Below, piece after piece: positions 26,131 through 35,205 of a stretch of DNA of 64,000 nucleotides. Made by a program: the position numbers and the translations under genes. The stretch is taken from assembly GCA_964519995.1 (NCBI GenBank), contig CAZFLY010000002.1, positions 16,141 to 80,140 on the forward strand, read 5' to 3'. Each line of letters opens with the position of its first letter. The first letter of the stretch is position 1. Source of the stretch: CAZFLY01 sp964519995 (GTDB taxonomy: Bacteria > Planctomycetota > Phycisphaerae > Sedimentisphaerales > Anaerobacaceae). The notes beneath the pieces were generated by a model. That model saw only the letters and a list, made by a program, of their open reading frames with translations, did not search any database and was not told where the DNA came from.

Positions 26131-26482
26131 GTGCATCCGATGCCGCGCCGAGAGCGATCGCATCGGAGGGTCGTGAGTCAACTTCAATCAACTGTCCATT
26201 CATCCGTAGGTGTATCTTCGCGTAGAATATATGATTGCGGAGGTCGTCAATAACGATTTTTTCGATTTTGGCGCCGAGACTTTCAATCACGCTGGAGAGA
26301 AGATCATGTGTCATCGGGCGGGTTGGTTTAATGCCTTTTAGCCGACGGTCGATAGCGAAAACTTCCACGATACCTATGACAATCGGAAATCCACGCTGAC
26401 CATTCCGCTCCTTCAGTACAATTATCTGTTGGTCGGACTGCTCATTAATAATAACACGTGACAATTCGACTTCTACATCCAT
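26087..26482 (-). CDS. Bifunctional nuclease (BFN/DUF151) family protein
   Basis: A 131-residue protein with a single BFN domain: VELSRVIINEQSDQQIIVLKE, FPIVIGIVEVFAIDRRLKG (the family's IG-x-EA-type segment), RPMTHDLLSSVIESLGA and the hallmark VDSRPSDAIALGAASDAPIYVSEHVFD. Plant homologues have RNase and DNase activity; bacterial members are little studied and the mycobacterial ones show nuclease activity. Its start lies 12 bp from the valS stop, on the same strand, so it may be cotranscribed with valS. The 3' end is embedded in lspA on the other strand. Confidence 0.9.
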   Translation of the reverse strand: MDVEVELSRVIINEQSDQQIIVLKERNGQRGFPIVIGIVEVFAIDRRLKGIKPTRPMTHDLLSSVIESLGAKIEKIVIDDLRNHIFYAKIHLRMNGQLIEVDSRPSDAIALGAASDAPIYVSEHVFDKTAQ

Positions 26483-26494
26483 CTTTCAACCACC

Positions 26495-29400
26495 TTAGCT
26501 ATCAGAGTCTAATTCCGAGAGATGCTTTGCGATTGTTTCCAACTGTTCCTGAAGCTGCGCCAGCTTCTCTCTGGCTCTTGCTACCACTTCAGGCTTTGCT
26601 TTGTTCACAAAATTCTCATTGGCCAGCTTGGTATCCACAGCTCTTTTGGCATTTTCCAACTCTTCTTTTTGCTTACTCAGTCGTGCCCGTTCCGCCTCCG
26701 GATCAATAACTCCGTGAATGTAAATCTGCATATCTTCAACTATTGCCGTGGCAGCATTCACAGGTTTCAAAGTCGTGGCAGCCGCCTTGAACACATCTAA
26801 ACCGGCAAGTTGGCAGATGAGTTCGTTGTTTACATTTAGAACTTCGGCTACTGGTTCCGGACTGTTCACAGACACTGTCAGTTTATCACTCGGCGATATA
26901 TTATACGTATTTCTTACATCTCTCACAACTCTGACAACGTTTTGAACGTTCTGAATCTGCTGCTCGATATTTTCGTCAATGAAGGCATTTATGCCGATCG
27001 GCCAGGCGGCAATAACCAAAGCTTCCGATTTCTTTGTTTGTACAAGACTTTTAAGCTGCCGGACCGGTGCAATCTCGTTGAGCTTCTGGAATATTCCCTC
27101 GGTTATAAATGGCACAAACGGGTGTAGTAGTCGCAGAGTCTGATCCAAAACAAAAGCCAATACATTCTGTGCAATTGGTTTTTGCCGCTCGTTTTGCATT
27201 CGTGGCTTTAGCCACTCCAGGTACCAGTCGCAGAAATCGTTCCAGAAGAACCTGTATAGTGCCGTTAATGGTTCACTATATTTGAAATCTTCGAGGGATC
27301 TTGTTACCTCAGCAGTTGTTTTCGCCAGGCGGGAGAGAATCCATCGGTCGGTGATGTTCGTTTTATCAGGATCAAATTTGGCTGGATTTATTCCTTCAAG
27401 ATTCATCAGTGTAAATCGCGAGGCATTCCAGAGCTTATTGCAGAAGTTTCGCCCGATATCGAACTTTGGTGAGGTATTTTCCACCCGGCCATCCGGCAGG
27501 GTCATTTGTACCACCGGCATACGAATATCCTGTGTATCGGTGGTCATACTGGCCAGAGTAAATCGCATTGCATCAGCACCATGACTGTCAATAATCACCA
27601 GAGGATCTATTCCGTTACCAAGGCTCTTGGACATCCTGCGTCCTTCGCCATCTTGAATCATTGCGTGAATATAGACATCACCAAAAGGAATATTACCCTC
27701 GCAGTATTGGCCCATCATCACCATACGTGAGACCCACAGGGTAATAATGTCACGAGCGGTACAAAGTACATCGCCTGGATAAAATGCCTTCAGTTCCTTC
27801 GTGCCGTCAGGCCAGCCCATCGTACTGAACGGCCACAACGCTGACGAAAACCATGTGTCGAGAACGTCGGAGTCCTGTTGAATATTACTGATTATTCCTC
27901 TTAGCTTTCCAGTTTGATCGGTAGCATCTTTGCCGAATTCGTTTTCAAACTCACCGTATTCCTTTTCTACTACATCAATATCCTCACAGCCTTTATGGCT
28001 TAGAATTTTCCATAACAAATTAAGAGCTTTATCTGCTTTTGAGCTATTACTGCAAACGTAGAAGTAAAGTTCAAAGAAATGCTTGACGGAAGTGTATGTT
28101 TCATAACACTCGACATCATTTTCTAACTTACACAGTTTTAAGAATTTGTTGAAGTGTTTTTTAAACTCCTCTACACGAAGATTCATTTGCTTCGTTTCTG
28201 AACCGTATAATCCTGTAGTAATCGCTTTCGATATTTCAAATGTCCATATTGGTATTCTATGTCCCCACCAGAGCTGTCGGCTGATCGGCCAGTCGCGCAG
28301 GTTCTCAAGCCAAGTCTGGTATGTCTTCGCGTAGCGTTCAGGGATAAAGCGCAGGCAACCGTCGAGCAGAGGCTTAAGTGCCAGACCAGCGAGCGAATTG
28401 ACTGGTACATCGGTTCCCACGATTAAGCCATTACCAAATTTCTCGGCAAGATGTTCTATCGGCTTTTTGACCGCTATATACCACTGGTCGGAAAGATACG
28501 GTTCAATAGGTACGTGACTGCGGTAGCTGTGTCCAACCTCGTGGGTGTATTCGCGGACGTCTTCAAGTAGATTCTCCTGCCGGAACCATTCCACGATGGC
28601 TTCGCGTGCCTCAAAGCGATCCATACCCAAAAGAGCTTGTGCTTCAGACTCGCCTGCATCCTCCCATCCATATTTATCACTGATTGTACCGTCAGGTGCC
28701 ATCACATTGATAACGGGCAGATTGTGCCTTTGGCCTATCTCCCAGTCGTCGGGATCGTGGGCAGGCGTGACTTTCAGAAATCCCGTGGAATAGCGGGCTT
28801 TTTCGTCTTCACTTTCAGGGTTGGGCAGCATGACGTGCTCATCTGCAATAATGGGAATAATCCGGCCTACTATTGGAAGTCGAACTTTCTTGCCAAGCAG
28901 GTGCTTCGCGCGTGGGTCAGACGGATTCATAGCGACGGCTGTGTCTCCCAGCATTGTCTCCGGCCTGGTTGTTGCCACCGTGACATGTTCTACCCTTTTT
29001 TTGTCGATTTCGACCGGCTCAACGAGGGGATATCTTAAGTACCAGAAGTGCCCTTGAATGGTCTCATGCTCGACCTCGTCGTCGGCCAGCACAGTTTGCG
29101 TAGCTGGGTCCCAGTTGACGAGCCTTTTACCGCGATAAATCAGGCCGTCCCTAAAAAGTCTAAAGAACGCTTCTCGGACGGCCTTGGCGCAGACCGCATC
29201 CATCGTAAAACGCGTGCGCTGCCAGTCGCAGGAACAACCCATTGCTTTTAATTGGTTGATAATTTGGGCTTCGTATTCGTCCTTCCAGGCCTGTACGCGA
29301 ACGACGAATTCGTCGCGTGCAAAATCCGTGCGTCGTTTTCCTTCTTCGGAAAGTATTCGCTTTTCGACAACCGTTTGGGTGGCAATGCCTGCATGGTCTG

Positions 29401-29650
29401 TGCCGGGCATCCACAATGTGTTGTATTGTTGCATCCTGCGGAATCGTATTAGGATATCCTGCAACGTATTATTTAGCGCGTGGCCGAGATGAAGCGGCGC
29501 AGTAACGTTGGGCGGAGGAATGACAATTGTATAGGGTTTTCGACCGTCACCATCAGGCTCCGCATGAAAGTAATGTTGTGAAAACCAGATTTCATTTACC
29601 TGGCTTTCTATTGTTTTTGGGTCGTAGACTTTTGATAATTCTACTGCCAT
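26495..29650 (-). CDS. valS: Valyl-tRNA synthetase with an extra insertion
   Basis: Class I synthetase charging tRNA-Val. HIGH-type motif in PPPNVTAPLHLGHAL, KMSKS-type motif GRRMSKSLGNG, editing domain around TTRPETMLGDTAVAM and AHDPDDWEIG, WWGHRIPIW, and a C-terminal coiled-coil arm (KQKEELENAKRAVDTKLAN). The ATG at 29650 (MAVELSKVYDP) replaces a start 10 codons upstream. Between RIPIW and DVLDTWFSSALWPFSTMGWP there are about 126 residues where E. coli ValS has about 35. The inserted part, rich in Lys, Phe and Glu and without CxxC, is encoded by visibly AT-richer DNA (about 27.88-28.25 kb). All catalytic elements remain. Confidence 0.96.
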   Translation of the reverse strand: MAVELSKVYDPKTIESQVNEIWFSQHYFHAEPDGDGRKPYTIVIPPPNVTAPLHLGHALNNTLQDILIRFRRMQQYNTLWMPGTDHAGIATQTVVEKRILSEEGKRRTDFARDEFVVRVQAWKDEYEAQIINQLKAMGCSCDWQRTRFTMDAVCAKAVREAFFRLFRDGLIYRGKRLVNWDPATQTVLADDEVEHETIQGHFWYLRYPLVEPVEIDKKRVEHVTVATTRPETMLGDTAVAMNPSDPRAKHLLGKKVRLPIVGRIIPIIADEHVMLPNPESEDEKARYSTGFLKVTPAHDPDDWEIGQRHNLPVINVMAPDGTISDKYGWEDAGESEAQALLGMDRFEAREAIVEWFRQENLLEDVREYTHEVGHSYRSHVPIEPYLSDQWYIAVKKPIEHLAEKFGNGLIVGTDVPVNSLAGLALKPLLDGCLRFIPERYAKTYQTWLENLRDWPISRQLWWGHRIPIWTFEISKAITTGLYGSETKQMNLRVEEFKKHFNKFLKLCKLENDVECYETYTSVKHFFELYFYVCSNSSKADKALNLLWKILSHKGCEDIDVVEKEYGEFENEFGKDATDQTGKLRGIISNIQQDSDVLDTWFSSALWPFSTMGWPDGTKELKAFYPGDVLCTARDIITLWVSRMVMMGQYCEGNIPFGDVYIHAMIQDGEGRRMSKSLGNGIDPLVIIDSHGADAMRFTLASMTTDTQDIRMPVVQMTLPDGRVENTSPKFDIGRNFCNKLWNASRFTLMNLEGINPAKFDPDKTNITDRWILSRLAKTTAEVTRSLEDFKYSEPLTALYRFFWNDFCDWYLEWLKPRMQNERQKPIAQNVLAFVLDQTLRLLHPFVPFITEGIFQKLNEIAPVRQLKSLVQTKKSEALVIAAWPIGINAFIDENIEQQIQNVQNVVRVVRDVRNTYNISPSDKLTVSVNSPEPVAEVLNVNNELICQLAGLDVFKAAATTLKPVNAATAIVEDMQIYIHGVIDPEAERARLSKQKEELENAKRAVDTKLANENFVNKAKPEVVARAREKLAQLQEQLETIAKHLSELDSDS

Positions 29651-29806
29651 TAGTCGCCCGATTTCATAATACACGTTCAATAAAAAATTCCGACGATAGT
29701 GTACCGCCGGAATGTTATCTTAGTAGAAAGAAGCAGCAATGTAAAGTATGTGCCTGTGAATAAGAAGCAAATGTGCTTTTTTGGCTACGGCAGTTGTGCA
29801 CTTGAC

Positions 29807-31288
29807 TTAATCGAGGTTCATTGTCATCAAGAACTCAGCATTTGTTTTGGTTTTGGACAATCGGCTCTTGAGTAATTCAACTGCCTCAACGGGATTCAAA
29901 TCGCTAAGGACACGTCGCAAGCGGTAGACAAGCTCAAGTTCTTTAGGAACAAGTAACAACTCTTCTCTTCGCGTACCGCTTCGGCTTATGTCTATGGCCG
30001 GCCAGATCCTTCTGTCAACAAGGCGTCTGTCGAGGTGCAATTCCATATTTCCAGTTGCCTTGAACTCTTCGAAAATCACCTCGTCCATCTTGGAGCCTGT
30101 ATCGATCAAAGCGGTCGCGAAAATAGTCAGTGACCCGCCTTCTTCAACGTTTCTTGCTGCTCCGAAGAACTTCTTCGGCATCTGCATTGCGCCGGCATCT
30201 ACACCACCTGTGAGGATTCTGCCTGAATGAGGCGTCTCGCTGTTATAGGCGCGGGCTAGTCGGGTAATTGAGTCCAGCAAGATTACCACATCTATGCTAT
30301 ACTCAACCATTCGCTTGGCCTTTTCGATTACAACTTCGGCTACCTGGCAGTGACGTGAAGCAGGCTCGTCAAAAGTCGAGCTTATAACCTCTACGTCAGG
30401 GGCGGTTTTACGCTCCATCTCGGTGACTTCTTCCGGTCTCTCGTCGATAAGCAGGACAATCAGTTTTACATCCGGATGATTTGTTGTTATGGCATTTGCC
30501 ATCTTTTGCAGGAGAATTGTCTTGCCCGTTCGTGGTGGAGCCACTATCAATCCTCGTTGACCTTTACCCACCGGCGTGACCAGATCAATTATTCGCATAT
30601 TTAGCTCTTCTGGTGTAGCTTCCAGGATCAAGCGATTCTCTGGATGTAACGGTGTCAGATCACTGAAGACGATTTTGTCCGCGAGAAGGTCAGGATTTTC
30701 ATAGTTGATTGCTTCAACCCGCAGAAGAGCAAAGTACTTTTCTGAGTCCTTCGGCGGTCTGATTTGTCCTGAGACCGTGTTGCCCGTTCGTAAGCCGAAC
30801 CGCCTGATTTGAGACGGCGACACATAAATATCGTCGGACGACGATAGGTAGTTGTAGTTGGTATTCCGCAGGAAGCCATAACCGTCGGGCAGCACTTCCA
30901 GAACGCCTTCACCATACATCAGTCCATTTTGTCGGATACGTTCTTTGAGGATTCTGAAAATTAGGTCCTGTTTCTTAAGGGCGATGTATTCAGTGATGTT
31001 TTCATTCTTCGCGATGTCATGTAGCTCTGCTACGGTTAGCTTCTGTAAATCCGTCAGGTACAGATTGCCCTTTTTAATCCGTTCATATTTGGCATGTGTG
31101 GACTCTTCATCAGCCTTTTTCTGGGCTTGGTCCTTTGTTTCGACCTGTGCAAGTTCGTTCTCCGTGGCCGTAGCTGTTGCAGAGTCGACCTGTTGTGCTG
31201 ATTCGGAAAGCGTCTGCTCCTCTGTCATTGTTTTTTTCTTAGCGGCTTTGTGTTTCTTATTTGTGTTTTTTGCAGCAGCCTTAGTCAT
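29807..31288 (-). CDS. rho: Transcription termination factor Rho
   Basis: Hexameric RNA-dependent ATPase that ends transcription. After a low-complexity, Lys/Ala/Glu-rich N-terminal extension (about 1-80) comes the Rho N domain (LTDLQKLTVAELHDIAKN), the RNA-binding cold-shock-like domain (EGVLEVLPDGYGFLR, SPSQIRRFGLRTGD-like) and the ATPase with APPRTGKTILLQ (P-loop), VIVLLIDERPEEVTEM and the Q/R loops (SSTFDEPASRH, TGGVDAGAM). At 493 aa it is longer than E. coli Rho because of the extension. The ribosome site GGAGTAATT precedes the ATG. It lies 166 bp after coaE. Confidence 0.97.
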   Translation of the reverse strand: MTKAAAKNTNKKHKAAKKKTMTEEQTLSESAQQVDSATATATENELAQVETKDQAQKKADEESTHAKYERIKKGNLYLTDLQKLTVAELHDIAKNENITEYIALKKQDLIFRILKERIRQNGLMYGEGVLEVLPDGYGFLRNTNYNYLSSSDDIYVSPSQIRRFGLRTGNTVSGQIRPPKDSEKYFALLRVEAINYENPDLLADKIVFSDLTPLHPENRLILEATPEELNMRIIDLVTPVGKGQRGLIVAPPRTGKTILLQKMANAITTNHPDVKLIVLLIDERPEEVTEMERKTAPDVEVISSTFDEPASRHCQVAEVVIEKAKRMVEYSIDVVILLDSITRLARAYNSETPHSGRILTGGVDAGAMQMPKKFFGAARNVEEGGSLTIFATALIDTGSKMDEVIFEEFKATGNMELHLDRRLVDRRIWPAIDISRSGTRREELLLVPKELELVYRLRRVLSDLNPVEAVELLKSRLSKTKTNAEFLMTMNLD

Positions 31289-31454
31289 AATTACTCCATC
31301 TCCATCGTGTTATTTCTGTGAAAGCATGACTATTATCTAATCAAATACCTTAGCCTGTGGTAGTTCAATAAGATATGAGCTTTGACTAATTACAGTAAGA
31401 CTCAGGTATCAACAACTACGAGTACCGAAACATGTAATCTCTAATAGGCTGAAT

Positions 31455-32069
31455 TCACCCATTATCCACAATATTAGAGAAGATATTGCTGACTTGCCTG
31501 ACCAATGCCGAAAAGTCCGAATTGTTGTCTATCTTATTATCGGCGAGCTCGGCCTTCTTGTCCAGAGAAATCTGGAAATTTTCTCTAATTTTAATTTGGT
31601 CCTTAGACAAGCCTTTTTTTCTTGCTCTGTCTATACGTAGTTCTTTTCTGCAATCGACAAAGACGTTCTTATCGCACCGCTGGCCCCACCCAACTTCCAC
31701 CAATAATGGCATATCCAATACAATTGCCTTGACCTGGCTCAGGTGGTTATATTTCCTTATGAGCCTTTCAGTCCGTTCCAGAACGAGAGGGTGAATTTCC
31801 TTGCTAAGTACAGATAGTTTCTTGGCGTCGTTAAAAACGATGTTAGCCAGTTTTTTGTGGTCGATTTGACCCGTTGAGTTTAATATAGTCCTACCAAAAA
31901 GGTCAACTATTTTTTCTCTTACGAATTTTTCGTCGAGCAGCCCGTGAACGATCTTGTCGGCGTCAATGACTTTACATCCCAGTTTGACAAACTCGGATGC
32001 AGTTGTGCTTTTACCTGAGCAGATACCACCCAAGATACCTATTATCGGTTTACTTAAAGAATTGCCCAC
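31455..32069 (-). CDS. coaE: Dephospho-CoA kinase
   Basis: Last enzyme of coenzyme A synthesis; phosphorylates the 3'-hydroxyl of dephospho-CoA. P-loop GILGGICSGKSTTASEF at about residues 10-26, then CKVIDADKIVHGLL (substrate Asp), FGRTILNSTGQIDHKKLANIVF and IHPLVLERTERLIR, and the lid/LPLLVE-equivalent DMPLLVEVGW. Length of 204 aa is typical. The start is GTG at 32069. C-terminal basic residues DRARKKGLSKDQIKIRENFQ match the family. Confidence 0.93.
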   Translation of the reverse strand: MGNSLSKPIIGILGGICSGKSTTASEFVKLGCKVIDADKIVHGLLDEKFVREKIVDLFGRTILNSTGQIDHKKLANIVFNDAKKLSVLSKEIHPLVLERTERLIRKYNHLSQVKAIVLDMPLLVEVGWGQRCDKNVFVDCRKELRIDRARKKGLSKDQIKIRENFQISLDKKAELADNKIDNNSDFSALVRQVSNIFSNIVDNG

Positions 32070-32579
32070 AATTAGGCAGTCTAACCGCTCTATCCTAGCC
32101 TGTCAAGTTATTCTACCAAATTGACCAAGCGTATGTCAAGTGCAGGATGGAGAAATAAATGTCCCTAGGATTGTGGGAGGATTTCTAAAGATGCAAAGCT
32201 GCAAAGCTGCCTGTGGGCTGGGCCTTAGATAACCTTGCGAAAATTGCATATGCCATTCTCATTCAGCAATTACTACGAAAGGTGCGGACCAGCCAACAAC
32301 CACCGAGTCGGTTGCTCAATCTTCTCAGGCAGCTGAGGTAAAGGCTATTTTTCTATTACCACAACTATAAAACTCAGGATGGTCGCGCACAAGTTCCAAC
32401 AATTGTCCGAGACAAATAATCAATTTTTCGGCGCGATGGCTACTTTCGAGGAGATGGTGTTTTAGCCATTGTCAAATGAGTGCGTTTTCTTGGTTGGGCT
32501 TTGTTAGCCACAGAAGTATTGTCGGCTTTAGTGATTTACGCCTTATGGAACTGTTACTTTTTAACATTGGTGTTGGTTA
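32070..32579. other. 510-bp region between coaE and lon without a recognisable gene
   Basis: No ORF with coding character, no REP-like hairpin and no RNA gene recognised. There is a short tandem GCAAAGCT at about 32194-32211 (ATGCAAAGCTGCAAAGCTGC). It must hold the start signals of coaE and the 3' end of the lon message, but neither could be placed. Confidence 0.35.
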
Positions 32580-35066
32580 TTATTCGTTATTCAATGCGAT
32601 TTTTAGGGCGTCGTTTGTGGTTTTGACGAATTGAAATTGGAGGCCTTTTTTGGCTTCTTTGGGGACTTCGGAAAGGTCCTTTTTGTTGCGGGCGGGTAGG
32701 ATAACAATCTTTATGCCAGCCTGCTTTGCAGCCAGAATCTTTTCTTTCAATCCACCTATCGGTAAAACTAGGCCGCGCAAGGTTATTTCTCCGGTCATTG
32801 CGACATCAGGCCTGCATGGTTTTTGCAGCAGGAGACTAACCAGCGAAGTGAGCATTGCCACGCCGGCACTGGGGCCGTCTTTTGGAATTGCACCTGCCGG
32901 GACGTGGATGTGATAATCGAATTTGCTGAATCGCTCAGGTTCGATTTTTAGCTTTTTTGTGTTTGCCTTTACAATTGAAAAGGCGGCCTGTGCGCTTTCT
33001 TTCATCACGTCGCCAATGTGGCCTGTTAATTGTAACTGTCCCTTGCCGGGCATTGATGCTGATTCAATAAACAGAATCTCACCACCTACGGGTGTAAAGG
33101 CAAGTGCTGTTGCCACGCCTGGTATGCCGGTCCGCAAAGCAAGTTCCGATTCAAACTGTGTAGGACCAAGGATTTTAGCAAGGTCTTTTTTGTCGATAGT
33201 TGCTCTTCTTTTTTCGTCCTTTGCTATTTCTGTGGCGACAGCTCGGCAGATAGCGGCGATATTTCTTTCGAGATTTCGCACGCCGGCTTCGCGCGTATAG
33301 CTGCGGATTACCGTTAGCAGAGCTTCGTCTTTTATTGCAAGCTGACTTTTCTTTAGGCCGTGCTCCTTGAGTTGGCGTGGGACAAGATATTTTTTTGCAA
33401 TTTTGAGTTTTTCAGTTTCTGTGTAGCCTGGTAGTTCGATAACCTCCATTCTGTCCCGCAGGGCTGGCGGCACCGGCTCGGTGTAATTTGCCGTGCCGAT
33501 GAACATTGTCGCGGACAAATCAAAAGGCTGGTCCAGGTAATGGTCTGTAAAGCTGTTATTCTGTTCGGGATCAAGCACTTCTAAAAGTGCGCTTGATGGA
33601 TCACCTCTAAAATCGGCGCCGATTTTGTCTAACTCATCGAGCATAAAGACAGGATTTTTGCTGCTGCATTTTCTCAGTTCTTGTAGAATTCTGCCCGGAA
33701 GCGCGCCAATGTAGGTTCTGCGGTGTCCCCGAATATCAGCCTCGTCTCTTATTCCACCGAGTGATATTCGTATAAATTTTCTTCCCATAGCTGAGGCGAT
33801 GGATTTGCCAAGAGAGGTTTTACCCACTCCGGGCGGCCCGACGAAACAAAGGATTGGACTCTTTCCGGTTGGATTTAGCTTGCGGACAGCGAGAAATTCT
33901 AAGATGCGTTTTTTGACCTTGGTCAGGTTGTAGTGGTCACGGTTCAATATTTGCTGGGCTTTATTGATATCGAGCTGGTCTTTGGTCTGAATAGACCAGG
34001 GAAGCTCACAAACCCAGTCCAGATAAGTGCGGATGACGCTGTACTCCGGTGAAACCGGCGGTATTTTGCTCAGTCTGTCTAATTCCCGTAGAGCTTCTTG
34101 CTCGACTTTCTTAGGCATTTTTGCCTTTGCAATATTCTCGCGGATTTCCTTTATCTCTTCGGTTCTGAGGTCTTTTTCACCCAGCTCGGACTGTATGGCT
34201 TTTAGCTGTTCCTGTAGAAAAAATTCACGCTGGCTTTTATCTATGGATTCCCTGACACGGCTCTGGATTTTGTGGCTTAGCTCAAGTACTTCCAGTTGAT
34301 TCACAAGGATTACTGATATTTTTTCAAGCCGTCTGGTGGGATCGAGTTCTTCAAGCAGTTCCTGTTTTTTAGCTATCTCAAGACTGAGGTGCGCAGCTAA
34401 GAAATCAGCAAGTGCAGAAGCATCTTCAATGTTTTCCAGTAGGACAGATGCCTCTTCGGGCACGTTTGGGCTTAATGCGATGACCCTGTTGGCTGATTGG
34501 CGGACGCTGACAATCAAGGCCTGAAGCTTTTTAGTCGTAACAGTTTCGACATCAAGCGGTTGTACCTTTGCCTTTAGGTATGGTTTTGTAGCTACGCGTT
34601 CAAGTATTTTGAAGCGAGATGTTCCATGAACCACGATATTAATTGATCCCTGCGGCATTTTGATGACCTTCAAGATCGAGGCAATTGTTCCAACAGTATA
34701 GAGATCGTCGAAATTGGGTTGGTCTGTTTCTGGATTGCGTTGTGTTACAAGCCCTATTATGGAATCATCTGGTGCGGTGTCAGCAAGCAAGGCCTTACTT
34801 CTTTTCCTGCCTATCGCTAACGGTGTTATCGTGCCGGGAAAGGCTACGACATTCCGAACAGGCAGAATGCCGATTACTTCTGGTTGCGCCAGCTTGTCAT
34901 TATTTTTACGCGATTCCTCGTTCTCGGAGGTAAGATAAGACTCAAGCAAATTCGGATCTTCTGTAATCATCTTAGTTCGCGTTTCTTGCCAGCGTCTGGC
35001 AGCCTGCTTATGATCTCTGCTATCATACTTACTCGACAGTTTCTTTATCTGACTTAAATCATACAC
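32580..35066 (-). CDS. lon: ATP-dependent Lon protease
   Basis: Cytoplasmic AAA+ serine protease for damaged and regulatory proteins. N-terminal substrate-binding domain from about residue 63 (IGILPVRNVVAFPGTI), AAA+ module with GPPGVGKTSLGKSIA (Walker A) and PVFMLDELDKIG (Walker B), then the proteolytic domain with catalytic Ser in PKDGPSAGVAM and Lys in GGLKEKILAAKQAGI. Total 828 aa. The GTG at 35066 gives a 62-residue leader before the Lon domain; an ATG at 34970 (MITEDPNLL) is an equally reasonable start, and neither has a clear ribosome site. Confidence 0.96.
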   Translation of the reverse strand: MYDLSQIKKLSSKYDSRDHKQAARRWQETRTKMITEDPNLLESYLTSENEESRKNNDKLAQPEVIGILPVRNVVAFPGTITPLAIGRKRSKALLADTAPDDSIIGLVTQRNPETDQPNFDDLYTVGTIASILKVIKMPQGSINIVVHGTSRFKILERVATKPYLKAKVQPLDVETVTTKKLQALIVSVRQSANRVIALSPNVPEEASVLLENIEDASALADFLAAHLSLEIAKKQELLEELDPTRRLEKISVILVNQLEVLELSHKIQSRVRESIDKSQREFFLQEQLKAIQSELGEKDLRTEEIKEIRENIAKAKMPKKVEQEALRELDRLSKIPPVSPEYSVIRTYLDWVCELPWSIQTKDQLDINKAQQILNRDHYNLTKVKKRILEFLAVRKLNPTGKSPILCFVGPPGVGKTSLGKSIASAMGRKFIRISLGGIRDEADIRGHRRTYIGALPGRILQELRKCSSKNPVFMLDELDKIGADFRGDPSSALLEVLDPEQNNSFTDHYLDQPFDLSATMFIGTANYTEPVPPALRDRMEVIELPGYTETEKLKIAKKYLVPRQLKEHGLKKSQLAIKDEALLTVIRSYTREAGVRNLERNIAAICRAVATEIAKDEKRRATIDKKDLAKILGPTQFESELALRTGIPGVATALAFTPVGGEILFIESASMPGKGQLQLTGHIGDVMKESAQAAFSIVKANTKKLKIEPERFSKFDYHIHVPAGAIPKDGPSAGVAMLTSLVSLLLQKPCRPDVAMTGEITLRGLVLPIGGLKEKILAAKQAGIKIVILPARNKKDLSEVPKEAKKGLQFQFVKTTNDALKIALNNE

Positions 35067-35205
35067 GATTTAGCCTGGGATTCGAAAGTCAAAAACTTCA
35101 GGACCTAAATTTCTTGTAGTCCGTGGCTGAACATGCTGTTAAATGAGATTTTGGAAGCGCCCAAAATCACAACATAGTGAATATTTATCTACGCGCTAAA
35201 AACAG

